From assembly GCA_024280155.1 (NCBI GenBank), contig JAJRQQ010000040.1, positions 1 to 34,365 of the forward strand: a stretch of DNA of 34,365 nt, written 5' to 3'. The stretch is from Bacteroidota bacterium. Lineage in GTDB: Bacteria; Bacteroidota; Bacteroidia; Flavobacteriales_D; Crocinitomicaceae. This document shows, one piece after another, positions 1 through 6,311 of the stretch (position 1 is its first letter; the number at the start of each line of letters is the position of its first letter). The notes below the pieces were generated by a model, which worked only from the letters and a program-made list of their open reading frames with translations, had not been told where the DNA came from and did not search any database. The position numbers and the translations under genes are program-made.

Positions 1-222
1 ATCTACTTCTATCTCAAACCCTGCCAATCCTTGTTTCTTTTTATACAATATAAGAGCATATAAGAAAATAGTCCATTCATCACTGTCTTCTATCTCCATA
101 TCAATGTCTTTATCTTCTTGGTCAAATTTCCAAAAATTTAGAAGTTTCAATGGAATATCAGCTGATGTAGCTTTTTGATTTTTTGAAATATATTCAATGC
201 TCTTTTTGACTTTGTAATTCAT
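1..222 (-). CDS. Hypothetical protein, 3' end missing
   Basis: An open frame reads from an ATG at 222 to the left edge without a stop, giving 74 residues (N-terminus MNYKVKKSIEYISKNQ). It is rich in Lys, Asp and Glu, with a very acidic stretch (DQEDKDIDMEIEDSDEW) followed by a hydrophobic FLYALILY segment. I recognise no family. A Bacteroidetes-type -7 box lies about 30 bases upstream at 252-259, which supports the start and the reading direction. It is divergent from the small HTH gene at 316, with a short inverted repeat between them. The product is unknown and the gene is cut by the window edge. Confidence 0.6.
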   Translation of the reverse strand, partial: MNYKVKKSIEYISKNQKATSADIPLKLLNFWKFDQEDKDIDMEIEDSDEWTIFLYALILYKKKQGLAGFEIEVD

Positions 223-251
223 TTATTTTCAATTTATTTATTTTAACAAAA

Positions 252-259
252 CAAATATA
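252..259 (-). promoter_or_regulatory. Bacteroidetes -7 box (TAnnTTTG) for the gene starting at 222
   Basis: Read on the minus strand this is TATATTTG, an exact match to the TAnnTTTG consensus of the Bacteroidetes primary sigma factor. It would place transcription about 20 bases before the ATG at 222. I did not see a convincing -33 TTG partner. Confidence 0.45.
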
Positions 260-270
260 ACAATAAACGG

Positions 271-286
271 ACATATATGCCTATGT
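271..286. promoter_or_regulatory. Short inverted repeat between divergent genes, possible operator
   Basis: ACATA at 271-275 and TATGT at 282-286 form a 5-base inverted repeat with a 6-base spacer, between the promoter of the gene at 222 and the start of the HTH gene at 316. A small HTH protein next to a palindrome in a divergent intergenic region often means autoregulation. The arms are short, so chance is possible. Confidence 0.25.
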
Positions 287-315
287 AGAAAGAAAAATAT
301 TTATCAATTTGTAGC

Positions 316-531
316 GTGACTAAAAAAGAAGAAAAATACCTGTATGAGGTAGGCCAAAAAATAGAGAAACTGTATCTAGATAAATTCTCTAGTCAAAATG
401 AATTTGCTAAAGAAGTTGAATGTGATGCCCGTACTATTCGAAGAATAATCAGGGGAGAACAAAATATTTCAATTTTACTCTTGGTGAGAATTTCTGAAGT
501 TTTAGAAGTTGATTTGAAGGAGTTGTTGTGA
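316..531 (+). CDS. Small XRE-family helix-turn-helix protein
   Basis: A 71-residue protein with one XRE/Cro-type HTH. The fold runs from about residue 24 (SSQNEFAKEVECDARTIRRI) through the recognition helix and the final helices (ISILLLVRISEVLEVDLKELL). The start is GTG at 316, because an in-frame stop at 286-288 blocks anything further upstream and no ATG precedes the HTH. It probably binds DNA as a dimer and may control the divergent gene at 222. The 3' end faces the HTH-like gene at 589, so the two converge. Nothing in the sequence identifies its target. Confidence 0.8.
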   Translation: MTKKEEKYLYEVGQKIEKLYLDKFSSQNEFAKEVECDARTIRRIIRGEQNISILLLVRISEVLEVDLKELL

Positions 532-588
532 AGATTATTGTACGTAAATCCTTTCAGCTTCTCGGACTAATATATCTGTTTTTATTAA

Positions 589-930
589 TTAATCAGGCAC
601 TTCAATAAAACTAGGGTATTCAGTTTCTATTTCTTTTGAAATTCTAGCTATTTTACTGATAATATGTTCTTCTTTCCCTTCTGCTTCTCTTTCGTCTAAA
701 GAAATTTGAATCTCTTTTTCATTTGCAACTTTCTGTAAAGGAACTACTTCAACCTTTTTACCAAATTGTACTTTTTGCCAATGTCCCATTTTGGGTAGAG
801 AAATATTATGCTTCTTACATATTTTTCGTAGTCCATTATCTGAGGTGTTATATTCCTTAGCAAGTTGGGTTAACGATTTTGACCAGACTAAGTCATAGAG
901 TTCTTTTCGGGTGAGCTGTTTATTATTCAT
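589..930 (-). CDS. Small HTH-like protein at the distal end of the CBASS operon
   Basis: A 113-residue protein from the ATG at 930; an upstream ATG at 954 would add eight residues. The N-terminal half has a helix-turn-helix-like pattern (RKELYDLVWSKSLTQLAKEY, then a recognition-type helix, then PKMGHWQKVQFGK). This resembles a widespread family of small bacterial proteins that carry a 'RxGYWxKxxxGK' ending. The C-terminal half is acidic and probably helical. It follows the multi-TM gene by about 55-80 bases on the same strand, so it could be the last gene of the CBASS transcript, although a hairpin-like repeat at 996-1015 lies between. Its role is unknown; a DNA-binding role is an inference from the fold pattern. 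Confidence 0.65.
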   Translation of the reverse strand: MNNKQLTRKELYDLVWSKSLTQLAKEYNTSDNGLRKICKKHNISLPKMGHWQKVQFGKKVEVVPLQKVANEKEIQISLDEREAEGKEEHIISKIARISKEIETEYPSFIEVPD

Positions 931-995
931 ATGTTTAACTAATTCGCCAAACATAGGAATAATAATATGCTGAATAAGTAGCTATTGTAAATATA

Positions 996-1015
996 GCTCA
1001 GCAATTGCTAAGCTC
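996..1015 (-). terminator. Imperfect 20-base palindrome over a stop codon, possible weak terminator
   Basis: The 20 bases form a palindrome with one mismatched pair (arms AGCT-C-AGCAA against TTGCT-A-AGCT). It overlaps the TAG stop of the multi-TM gene at 1008-1010. There is no real T-run after it, so it may be an mRNA-stabilising hairpin or chance rather than a terminator. Confidence 0.3.
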
Positions 1016-1649
1016 TTAACATTTTTTGTCCAACAACTTCTTTTCTAGCTTTTTCAATTAACGAAATGTTACCAAAAAGAAATGTTATTCCGTACCAGTA
1101 CGCTACGACTATGGCGAATATTACTATCAAAAGAGGAATAATGTAAAAAGCACTTAAATTATAGACCAATATCAATGTGATTGATGCATGTATAAAGACA
1201 CAAAGCCATTTAACAATTCCCTTCATAGTTTCCTCTAGCTCTTCTTCATTCATTTCAATCTTATCTTCATAATCGGAGTGTTCTAGCAAACCTAACTCTA
1301 TAGGAATACCAAATATTAAAACAAACAGTCCTTTAATTTCACTAATGTCTTTTAGATCTTCTCTCGATTTAGGTTCATTTACTGCTCCCAAAACTTTTCG
1401 CTTTATTTTGTGAAATAAGAGCTTCTTTAATTGTAAAAAAACGCCCCAATAAAAAAGAGCTTTTACAATAAATTGAATTCCTAAAAAGGTATAGATATAA
1501 AGCTTTTCATTTAACTCCCAGAATTCTTTTATTACCTCAAATCTATCTGCGAATTGGAATAAGTAGAATGTGATAGCTGTTATTAAAGCAAGAGAAATTA
1601 GCTGATAAAGCCAATCGGAGGGTAAAGTTTTGAATAGTTTTTTCATCAT
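1008..1649 (-). CDS. Multi-TM protein of the CBASS operon, function unknown
   Basis: A 213-residue integral membrane protein with hydrophobic segments at about residues 13-32, 50-73, 144-163 and 167-192, plus a weaker one at 106-121. Between the second and third strong segments is a charged, acidic loop (EMNEEELEETMKG). I recognise no family. The start codon lies only five bases after the stop of the E2-like gene, so it is very likely co-transcribed with, and functionally tied to, the CBASS genes. Cap15 already supplies a membrane effector, so this could be a second effector, a partner of Cap15 or an unrelated accessory. A second ATG at 1646 is an equally good start. Not assigned. Confidence 0.75.
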   Translation of the reverse strand: MMKKLFKTLPSDWLYQLISLALITAITFYLFQFADRFEVIKEFWELNEKLYIYTFLGIQFIVKALFYWGVFLQLKKLLFHKIKRKVLGAVNEPKSREDLKDISEIKGLFVLIFGIPIELGLLEHSDYEDKIEMNEEELEETMKGIVKWLCVFIHASITLILVYNLSAFYIIPLLIVIFAIVVAYWYGITFLFGNISLIEKARKEVVGQKMLRA

Positions 1650-1654
1650 ACTGA

Positions 1655-2305
1655 TTATTTAATAAGTCCTTTTGATTTTAAATAAGGAATGAAATATCTT
1701 CCCAAGTCATGCGTTAATAATTCTTTACTAATCATTTTAAACTCCCTGTAACATTGGTCATGTCTTCCTGAAGAGCACTTCTTCATTTTAGCTCCACTTC
1801 CACAATAGCAAGGATTCTGAATTTTAAGTTTTTGTCCCTCAACACGTTTTGCCATTAGCTGAGCTATTAATAAATCGTTATTAGTTAGAAGAATATCTCT
1901 ATACCCTTCAATTACACCAAAGCTGTTATGCGAATATTCCTCCGTTTTATATTTCTTGTTAATCTCGAAATAAGAATTGTTCTGAAAATATGGTATCACC
2001 ACATCTTGAATAAAGATAGAAAGGGTCTTAACTTTTGTATGTAATAAGATCTGAGCTTTGGCTCGTATTGTTAAGCAACATGAGCCAGAGTCAGTATAAA
2101 TATGTCGTTCCACTTTTTTAGGTATTCGCTCTTCCGTTTCATATACTGCTGGAAATTCATTTGGATACTTACCAAGAATAATACGAATATCATAAGAATC
2201 ATTATCAGTAATGAATAACTCGCCAATGAGTTCTTTTTCGTCCGCTCTATAGGTTAGCGTTGGAAATCTTTTAAGAACCTCTTCAACTTGATGATTAATA
2301 TCCAT
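1655..2305 (-). CDS. CBASS E2-like conjugating protein with C-terminal SEC-C zinc motif
   Basis: A 216-residue protein. The first 125 residues look like a bacterial E2 fold: a beta-meander, a 'YPNEFPAVY' proline region, then H68 and a catalytic-type cysteine in DSGSCCLTI (C76/C77, C77 best placed). The last 60 residues carry a SEC-C type zinc motif (C166-x-C168-GSG...C177...H182/C185). In short type II CBASS an E2-like protein without an E1 or JAB partner conjugates the CD-NTase through the CD-NTase C-terminus and raises its activity; no E1 or JAB gene is present here, so that layout fits. The frame overlaps the CD-NTase gene by 11 bases, suggesting translational coupling. The SEC-C tail could be a binding module or help metal-dependent folding; that is inference. 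Confidence 0.82.
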   Translation of the reverse strand: MDINHQVEEVLKRFPTLTYRADEKELIGELFITDNDSYDIRIILGKYPNEFPAVYETEERIPKKVERHIYTDSGSCCLTIRAKAQILLHTKVKTLSIFIQDVVIPYFQNNSYFEINKKYKTEEYSHNSFGVIEGYRDILLTNNDLLIAQLMAKRVEGQKLKIQNPCYCGSGAKMKKCSSGRHDQCYREFKMISKELLTHDLGRYFIPYLKSKGLIK

Positions 2306-3296
2306 AAGGTTTTGGTTTTATCATTGCGGCACCTATGGTAGCACCTAAAGCATTTGATTTATCCTCTTCATTTTTATCCTCTCCCAATGGAAATCTATCT
2401 CCAAACTGATTGTTCCTTAAAATTTCAGAAGCTTTTTTGAATTTTTTCTCATCATTTGCTTTATCTAAATCATTTAACAAACTAGATAAGGTGCTCAAGA
2501 AATTATCTTTTCTAGTGTCAGAATAATCAGTAAACACATCTTCATCTTTTGGTGTTGTAGGTCTTATACATTTAAAGCCATTTGTTTTATTTAAATCCGT
2601 GTTAATTTTTCTGATTGTCTCTCTAAATGATTTATCATCATTATCATCTTCTACATAGTTATTTGCTGCTAATATTGTTAATTCAAATCCACTAGGTAAT
2701 TTAAGATTACTGTTTTTGTCTTCCCTGAAGTTTTTCCAAGCTTTTAAATATCTGACTAACCTTTCTAACTGTGATGTTTTAAGATTATTGAACCATTCAA
2801 CAAATTCTTTAGGGTCACTTTCTAACCAATCTTTAGATTTATGAGCTAACTCAATCGTACCATCATTTTTGTAATAGATAGGTAAGTCAATATGATGTCC
2901 ATCTGCAAATACAACTCTAACACAAGTCGTTTTTCTTATTGAATCTTCTCCAGTGTGGTTTTCTACAGAATCAAACACCCAATCGTGCCAAGTGTTAATT
3001 GCTCTTTGATTGTCTTCATCTTCTTTCTCAATGAAGTAAACACCATCATCTAAATCATATTTTAATAAGTTTTTACCATGACCATCATCAATAGGTATCG
3101 GATTTACTACTGTATTCATGTCGAATGAACCTTGACCTCTAAATTTTGGTTGTAACTCGTTAGGCTTATTACCCTTAAACCATCTACGTATTTTTTTTCG
3201 TAATTCTTTTCTACTCTTCTTTAAACTCTCTTTCCTTGCAGGAGTTAATTTAATATTCTTATTATACTTAATAAATTCTTTATGCAATACTGCCAT
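2295..3296 (-). CDS. CD-NTase (cGAS/DncV-like nucleotidyltransferase) of CBASS
   Basis: A 333-residue nucleotidyltransferase. After a basic N-terminal helix come the GS motif (G56-S57 in GQGSFDMNT), the metal-binding DxD strand (D81, D83 in YDLDDGVYF) and the third acidic residue on the next strand (D137 in HHIDLPIYY). This is the full catalytic triad of CD-NTases, which make cyclic di- or trinucleotides after phage infection; the rest (150-320) is the helical C-terminal lobe. The C-terminus ends in Pro-Tyr-Gly-Tyr, the end that type II E2 proteins conjugate. It lies 11 bases after the Cap15-like gene and overlaps the E2 gene, so all three are one operon. The product nucleotide and clade cannot be read from the sequence alone. 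Confidence 0.9.
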   Translation of the reverse strand: MAVLHKEFIKYNKNIKLTPARKESLKKSRKELRKKIRRWFKGNKPNELQPKFRGQGSFDMNTVVNPIPIDDGHGKNLLKYDLDDGVYFIEKEDEDNQRAINTWHDWVFDSVENHTGEDSIRKTTCVRVVFADGHHIDLPIYYKNDGTIELAHKSKDWLESDPKEFVEWFNNLKTSQLERLVRYLKAWKNFREDKNSNLKLPSGFELTILAANNYVEDDNDDKSFRETIRKINTDLNKTNGFKCIRPTTPKDEDVFTDYSDTRKDNFLSTLSSLLNDLDKANDEKKFKKASEILRNNQFGDRFPLGEDKNEEDKSNALGATIGAAMIKPKPYGY

Positions 3297-3307
3297 TTTA
3301 TTCTATT

Positions 3308-3925
3308 TTAAAATTCGTGATTTAGGTCATTACTAACCCATTTTAATTCTGAAAACTCTCCTCTTGTTTGAAAAGGTTCTCTTCCTGTGTAATACCCTCC
3401 AGAAAGGATTTTATTTTCCCCATTTCTAATAAACTTGATTACTTCTGTGCCATAATGAGGTGGGAAACCTTGTTCTGTACTTCCGTCATTTTGATAGTTG
3501 TAAATGAGCCTATAATGTCTATCGTCCTCCGTTTTTTCAACGAACATACCTTTACTTACAGATAATGATGATTTTTCACCATTTGTCTTAATAGTAAATG
3601 AAGAAATGATGATTCTATGTCCATTTTGATTAATGAGTTTAACATGAATGAGTTCTCCTGTTTTTAATTCACCTAACTCATCTCTATATTGATACTTTAG
3701 CTTTCCTTCATATCTTCCAGAAAAGTCATCAACCCAAAACAGCCAAATAAATGGTTTGTACTTCCACAATATTGTAGAAATAACAATCAAAAAAGCAGTA
3801 ATTCCATATATAATTGGAACTGCTACTCCTCCATATTCTTTTGCCAAATAAATTAGCACCCCAATTATTAGCACAATTGAAATAAGTGCTTTAGGATGAA
3901 AATATTTTAAGTAATCTTGCTTCAT
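3308..3925 (-). CDS. cap15: Cap15-like CBASS effector, two TM helices plus beta-barrel
   Basis: A 205-residue protein with TM helices at about residues 13-29 and 33-54, then a strand-rich domain from about 65 to 195 beginning VDDFSGRYEGKL and containing the GGYYTGR strand. This is the architecture of Cap15 (2TM-beta, formerly the SMODS-associating 2TM domain), in which the beta-barrel binds the cyclic nucleotide and the protein oligomerises to break the inner membrane, killing the infected cell. Its place directly upstream of the CD-NTase supports the call. A 10-bp stem hairpin sits 16 bases before its start codon. The assignment rests on architecture and neighbourhood; the exact ligand is unknown. 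Confidence 0.85.
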   Translation of the reverse strand: MKQDYLKYFHPKALISIVLIIGVLIYLAKEYGGVAVPIIYGITAFLIVISTILWKYKPFIWLFWVDDFSGRYEGKLKYQYRDELGELKTGELIHVKLINQNGHRIIISSFTIKTNGEKSSLSVSKGMFVEKTEDDRHYRLIYNYQNDGSTEQGFPPHYGTEVIKFIRNGENKILSGGYYTGREPFQTRGEFSELKWVSNDLNHEF

Positions 3926-3940
3926 AAACGTTATTTATTA

Positions 3941-3964
3941 AAAGGAGGGGCAATCCCCTCCTTT
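3941..3964 (-). terminator. Strong hairpin between the small membrane-peptide gene and the Cap15 gene
   Basis: AAAGGAGGGG at 3941-3950 and CCCCTCCTTT at 3955-3964 make a perfect 10-bp stem with a 4-base loop, unusually GC-rich for this region. On the minus strand it follows the small membrane-peptide gene (stop at 3969) and ends in only four T before Cap15. It may be a leaky terminator (attenuator) holding effector transcription down, or a processing or stability hairpin. No separate promoter for Cap15 is visible downstream of it. Confidence 0.6.
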
Positions 3965-3968
3965 GTTA

Positions 3969-4130
3969 TTAATTTGATGCTGCTTTTAATAAAGCTGCAA
4001 TTCCTACGAACAATAGCATAACTGTTGCCCCTTTTGCAATCATATCAGCATTTTTACCAACAGCATGTACACAGCTATTTTTATGGCAAACACTTACCTG
4101 ATTTCTTTTTTGTAAATTTCTATTCATATT
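3969..4130 (-). CDS. Small single-TM peptide leading the CBASS operon
   Basis: A 53-codon gene (ATG at 4130; an ATG at 4163 would add 11 residues). The product has a basic N-terminus with two cysteines in CHKNSCVHAVGKNAD, then one hydrophobic segment (AKGATVMLLFVGIAALLKA), so it is probably a small inner-membrane peptide. It is the first gene on the minus strand after the divergent regulatory region and is separated from Cap15 by a strong hairpin. I recognise no named family, though similar tiny 'CHKxSCV' peptides feel familiar from Bacteroidetes. A role in CBASS, for example modulating the membrane effector, is inference from position. Confidence 0.6.
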   Translation of the reverse strand, partial: NMNRNLQKRNQVSVCHKNSCVHAVGKNADMIAKGATVMLLFVGIAALLKAASN

Positions 4131-4203
4131 TAATGATTTTAAAATTTGTAATTTCTCTTTCACTTCTCGACCGAAAGACTTGAACGGCTATTTTAGTATA
4201 ACT

Positions 4204-4230
4204 ACTTACTTAAAAGCTTTTTATGTAAGT
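4204..4230. promoter_or_regulatory. Inverted repeat upstream of the CBASS operon
   Basis: ACTTAC at 4204-4209 pairs with GTAAGT at 4225-4230, around a central AAAAGCTTTT palindrome. It lies on the CBASS side of the divergent intergenic region, so it could be part of the CBASS promoter control. No exact TAnnTTTG box for the CBASS direction was found, so the CBASS start of transcription is not located. Confidence 0.25.
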
Positions 4231-4256
4231 TTTTTTCTACATTAGCAATAAGTTAT

Positions 4257-4322
4257 TCACAAGTAAATCTCACTTGTGATACATTTGTCCCGACAAAGAA
4301 ACGGTAAAAATTGTGTTTTACC
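4257..4322. promoter_or_regulatory. Three consecutive inverted repeats, probable CapH-like operators
   Basis: Three perfect inverted repeats lie back to back between the CBASS operon and the divergent XRE gene. They are TCACAAGT/ACTTGTGA (4257-4264, 4272-4279), TTTGTC/GACAAA (4284-4289, 4292-4297) and GGTAAAA/TTTTACC (4303-4309, 4316-4322). CAAAGAAAC (4294, 4322) and ACATTTGT (4281, 4329) also occur twice as direct repeats. The third repeat falls just upstream of the XRE -7 box, where a bound repressor would block transcription. The arrangement suits autoregulation by the XRE protein and control of the divergent operon; which repeat is bound is not shown by sequence. Confidence 0.55.
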
Positions 4323-4335
4323 AAAGAAACATTTG

Positions 4336-4343
4336 TATATTTG
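4336..4343 (+). promoter_or_regulatory. Bacteroidetes -7 box (TAnnTTTG) for the XRE/ImmA operon
   Basis: TATATTTG matches TAnnTTTG exactly, 37 bases before the ATG at 4381. A TTG at 4311-4313, about 22 bases upstream, is a plausible -33 element and sits inside the third inverted repeat. Confidence 0.5.
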
Positions 4344-4380
4344 CTGAAACGTTATTGACATTTTATTAACAACACACGTA

Positions 4381-4719
4381 ATGAGCTCATCTTTAGATAC
4401 AAAGAAGTTTTCCGAAATGGTAAAATCTAAAAGAGGAAGTACTGGTCTTAGAACATTAGCAGCTGAGATTGGAGTAAGTGCCTCTACTTTATCAAGAATA
4501 GAACAAGGAAATCTACCCGACATTGATACCTATCTTACTATTTGTAATTGGTTAGAAGTTTCTTCTGAATTTTTCACAATAGCAAGTGCGGATGAAGAAA
4601 ACGTAAAAGGAGATGTAATTGCTCATCTAAGAGCTGATAAAACCTTACCTCCTGATACAGCAGAAGCATTGATACAAATGATTAACCTTGCTTATGCCTC
4701 CGTTAAAGAAGAAGATTAA
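4381..4719 (+). CDS. XRE-family repressor, CapH-like
   Basis: A 112-residue protein with an XRE HTH at about residues 22-60 (GLRTLAAEIGVSASTLSRIE, recognition helix in SASTLSRIEQG) and a helical C-terminal tail (PPDTAEALIQMINLAYASVKEED) suited to oligomerisation. It overlaps the metallopeptidase gene and diverges from the CBASS operon. In CBASS loci a repressor of this type (CapH) is cleaved by its ImmA/IrrE partner (CapP) after DNA damage, releasing CBASS transcription. The location and the operator-like repeats upstream fit that model. XRE/ImmA pairs also control integrative elements, so CapH is an inference from context, not from a unique motif. Confidence 0.8.
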   Translation: MSSSLDTKKFSEMVKSKRGSTGLRTLAAEIGVSASTLSRIEQGNLPDIDTYLTICNWLEVSSEFFTIASADEENVKGDVIAHLRADKTLPPDTAEALIQMINLAYASVKEED

Positions 4720-5284
4720 ATACAGCTACGGGTTTAAAAAATGGTCTGATGATAAAACAATCTCTCTTAGGAAAGAATTAGGTTTATATCCCTCATCTCC
4801 TTTGTGCGCTTTTGCTTTATGTAAGCATTTAGGGATTCCTTTGTTTGTACCTGATGAAATTGAAGGTTTATCTGAAAAACACCTTAATAATCTTTTAGGA
4901 GAGGGTAATGGTCACTGGTCAGCAGCTTCTATACCTGTGAATGATAAATTTTTAATTGTACATAACCCAACACACACTTCTGCTAGGCAGCAAAGTAATT
5001 TAATGCATGAATTAGCTCATATAATTTGTGATCATAAAATTCCAGAAGATAAAACGAACTTAGGTTTGTCTGGATTTCTACGAAATCATGATGAAGCTCA
5101 GGAAAATGAAGCTGAATGGTTTGGTGCTTGCCTACAACTACCAAAACCTGCTCTTATTTGGGCATTAAAAAATAAAATGACTGAAAACGAAATTGCAGAA
5201 CACTTCAATGCTAGTAAGGAAATGGTGAAATATCGCACTAATATTTCGGGAGCTAAAATAGTTGTAAAACGTATGGGATATTAA
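4694..5284 (+). CDS. ImmA/IrrE-family zinc metallopeptidase, CapP-like
   Basis: A 196-residue protein from the ATG at 4694, overlapping the repressor gene by 26 bases. It has the zinc motif HELAH (H105, E106, H109 from this start) and the downstream glutamate helix of the family (NEAEWFGACLQLP, about residues 138-150), followed by a HTH-like C-terminal segment (TENEIAEHFNASKEMVKYR). ImmA/IrrE peptidases cleave a partner XRE repressor; in CBASS the partner pair is CapP/CapH, triggered by DNA damage. The coupling to the repressor and the divergent CBASS operon support that role. The final stretch is typical of IrrE-type proteins. The trigger is not visible in the sequence. Confidence 0.83.
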   Translation: MPPLKKKIKYSYGFKKWSDDKTISLRKELGLYPSSPLCAFALCKHLGIPLFVPDEIEGLSEKHLNNLLGEGNGHWSAASIPVNDKFLIVHNPTHTSARQQSNLMHELAHIICDHKIPEDKTNLGLSGFLRNHDEAQENEAEWFGACLQLPKPALIWALKNKMTENEIAEHFNASKEMVKYRTNISGAKIVVKRMGY

Positions 5285-5326
5285 TCAATTCTCTTATGTC
5301 TATTGGTAAATAATAATTGACAAGGC

Positions 5327-6259
5327 TTACTTCAACTTTCCTAAAAATGGTTTAATAGCTTTCTCCAAACGTTGCATAACGTCAATTCCTTCTTCTGAAA
5401 TTGGAGTCCATTCTTCTTCTGTATTTCTATAACCACCAGTAGTTAACAGTTTACGAATAATGCATACACGATAACCTTCTGCTTCATTCCATTCAAGAGG
5501 TTCTCCAAATTTTGATTCAATTTCAGATTGATATTCTTTTAATTTATTGAACAGTTTCAGGTTTTCTTCTTCAGAATCTTTTCCTAAATCTATTCTGAGT
5601 TCTGCTCTCAAAGAGTTTTTTGTAATCCAATATGCATATTGAAAACCACGCTTACCAGCACTTGCTCCAATCCAAGTATCTTTTGTTGGTGAAATAGCAT
5701 TGAATAAAGGTAATTTGCCTCTTGATGTTTCTAGTAGCTTAGACCAAAAAGAAAAGCGCAAACGGTGACGTTCAGAATCTTCTTTTTTGATTTTACCAAC
5801 TTGTCTAGTTTCTTCACTTGGACCAACTATCCTTGTAATTAAAGGTGCAGGTGCAGATTCTCCAATTTGAATGGCTTCAATTTTTAATAGCCAAAAATCA
5901 CATCCATTACCCCCTTCATTTAACCAAGAAATTGCATTTATGTGCTCAACTCGTGGTTCTTTTACCATCCAAATTGCTTTTTTAGCATCAAAAGCTGCTA
6001 GATAGGTAATGATTTTACCAAGATGATCGTGATCACTTTTTTCTAATTGATTTTCAATTACGATTACATTACCAGATTCGTCCTCAGCCTTAAGATCTAC
6101 ACTAAAGTTTCCTGTTGACTGCTCACGTTCTGCATTGGTAATTTCAAAACCAACAACTTCTTTTAATACATCAATATTCTCTTCAAGCCATACGGTAAAA
6201 TCATGTGCTTCATGTTTCCATACTTTTCGTAGTGATACTCGTTTTATTCTATCTATCAT
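5327..6259 (-). CDS. PD-(D/E)XK-like nuclease domain plus DUF4268
   Basis: A 310-residue protein. Residues 45-100 have the layout of a restriction-endonuclease-like fold: D55 (FSVDLKAED), E69-N-Q71 on the next strand (VIVIENQLEK), then a helix with HDHLGKIITY. Residues 165-305 match the DUF4268 family pattern (SFWSKLLE..., WIGASAGKRGFQYAYWI, RAELRIDLG, W in LEWNEAEGYR). Proteins of this build are common in defence islands and are thought to be nucleases, but their target is unknown to me. It follows the NOV-domain gene by about 50 bases in the same direction and converges with the metallopeptidase gene. A second, stand-alone DUF4268 gene lies at 32112. Confidence 0.75.
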   Translation of the reverse strand: MIDRIKRVSLRKVWKHEAHDFTVWLEENIDVLKEVVGFEITNAEREQSTGNFSVDLKAEDESGNVIVIENQLEKSDHDHLGKIITYLAAFDAKKAIWMVKEPRVEHINAISWLNEGGNGCDFWLLKIEAIQIGESAPAPLITRIVGPSEETRQVGKIKKEDSERHRLRFSFWSKLLETSRGKLPLFNAISPTKDTWIGASAGKRGFQYAYWITKNSLRAELRIDLGKDSEEENLKLFNKLKEYQSEIESKFGEPLEWNEAEGYRVCIIRKLLTTGGYRNTEEEWTPISEEGIDVMQRLEKAIKPFLGKLK

Positions 6260-6311
6260 GGTAATACATTACAAAAACCGTGTTTCATTGAGGTTAGAAA
6301 TTCTTCTTCGT

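Noticed and set aside
4257-4523. 88-codon open frame on the minus strand over the operators and XRE gene
   Set aside because: It overlaps the promoter and inverted repeats and most of the XRE HTH on the other strand.
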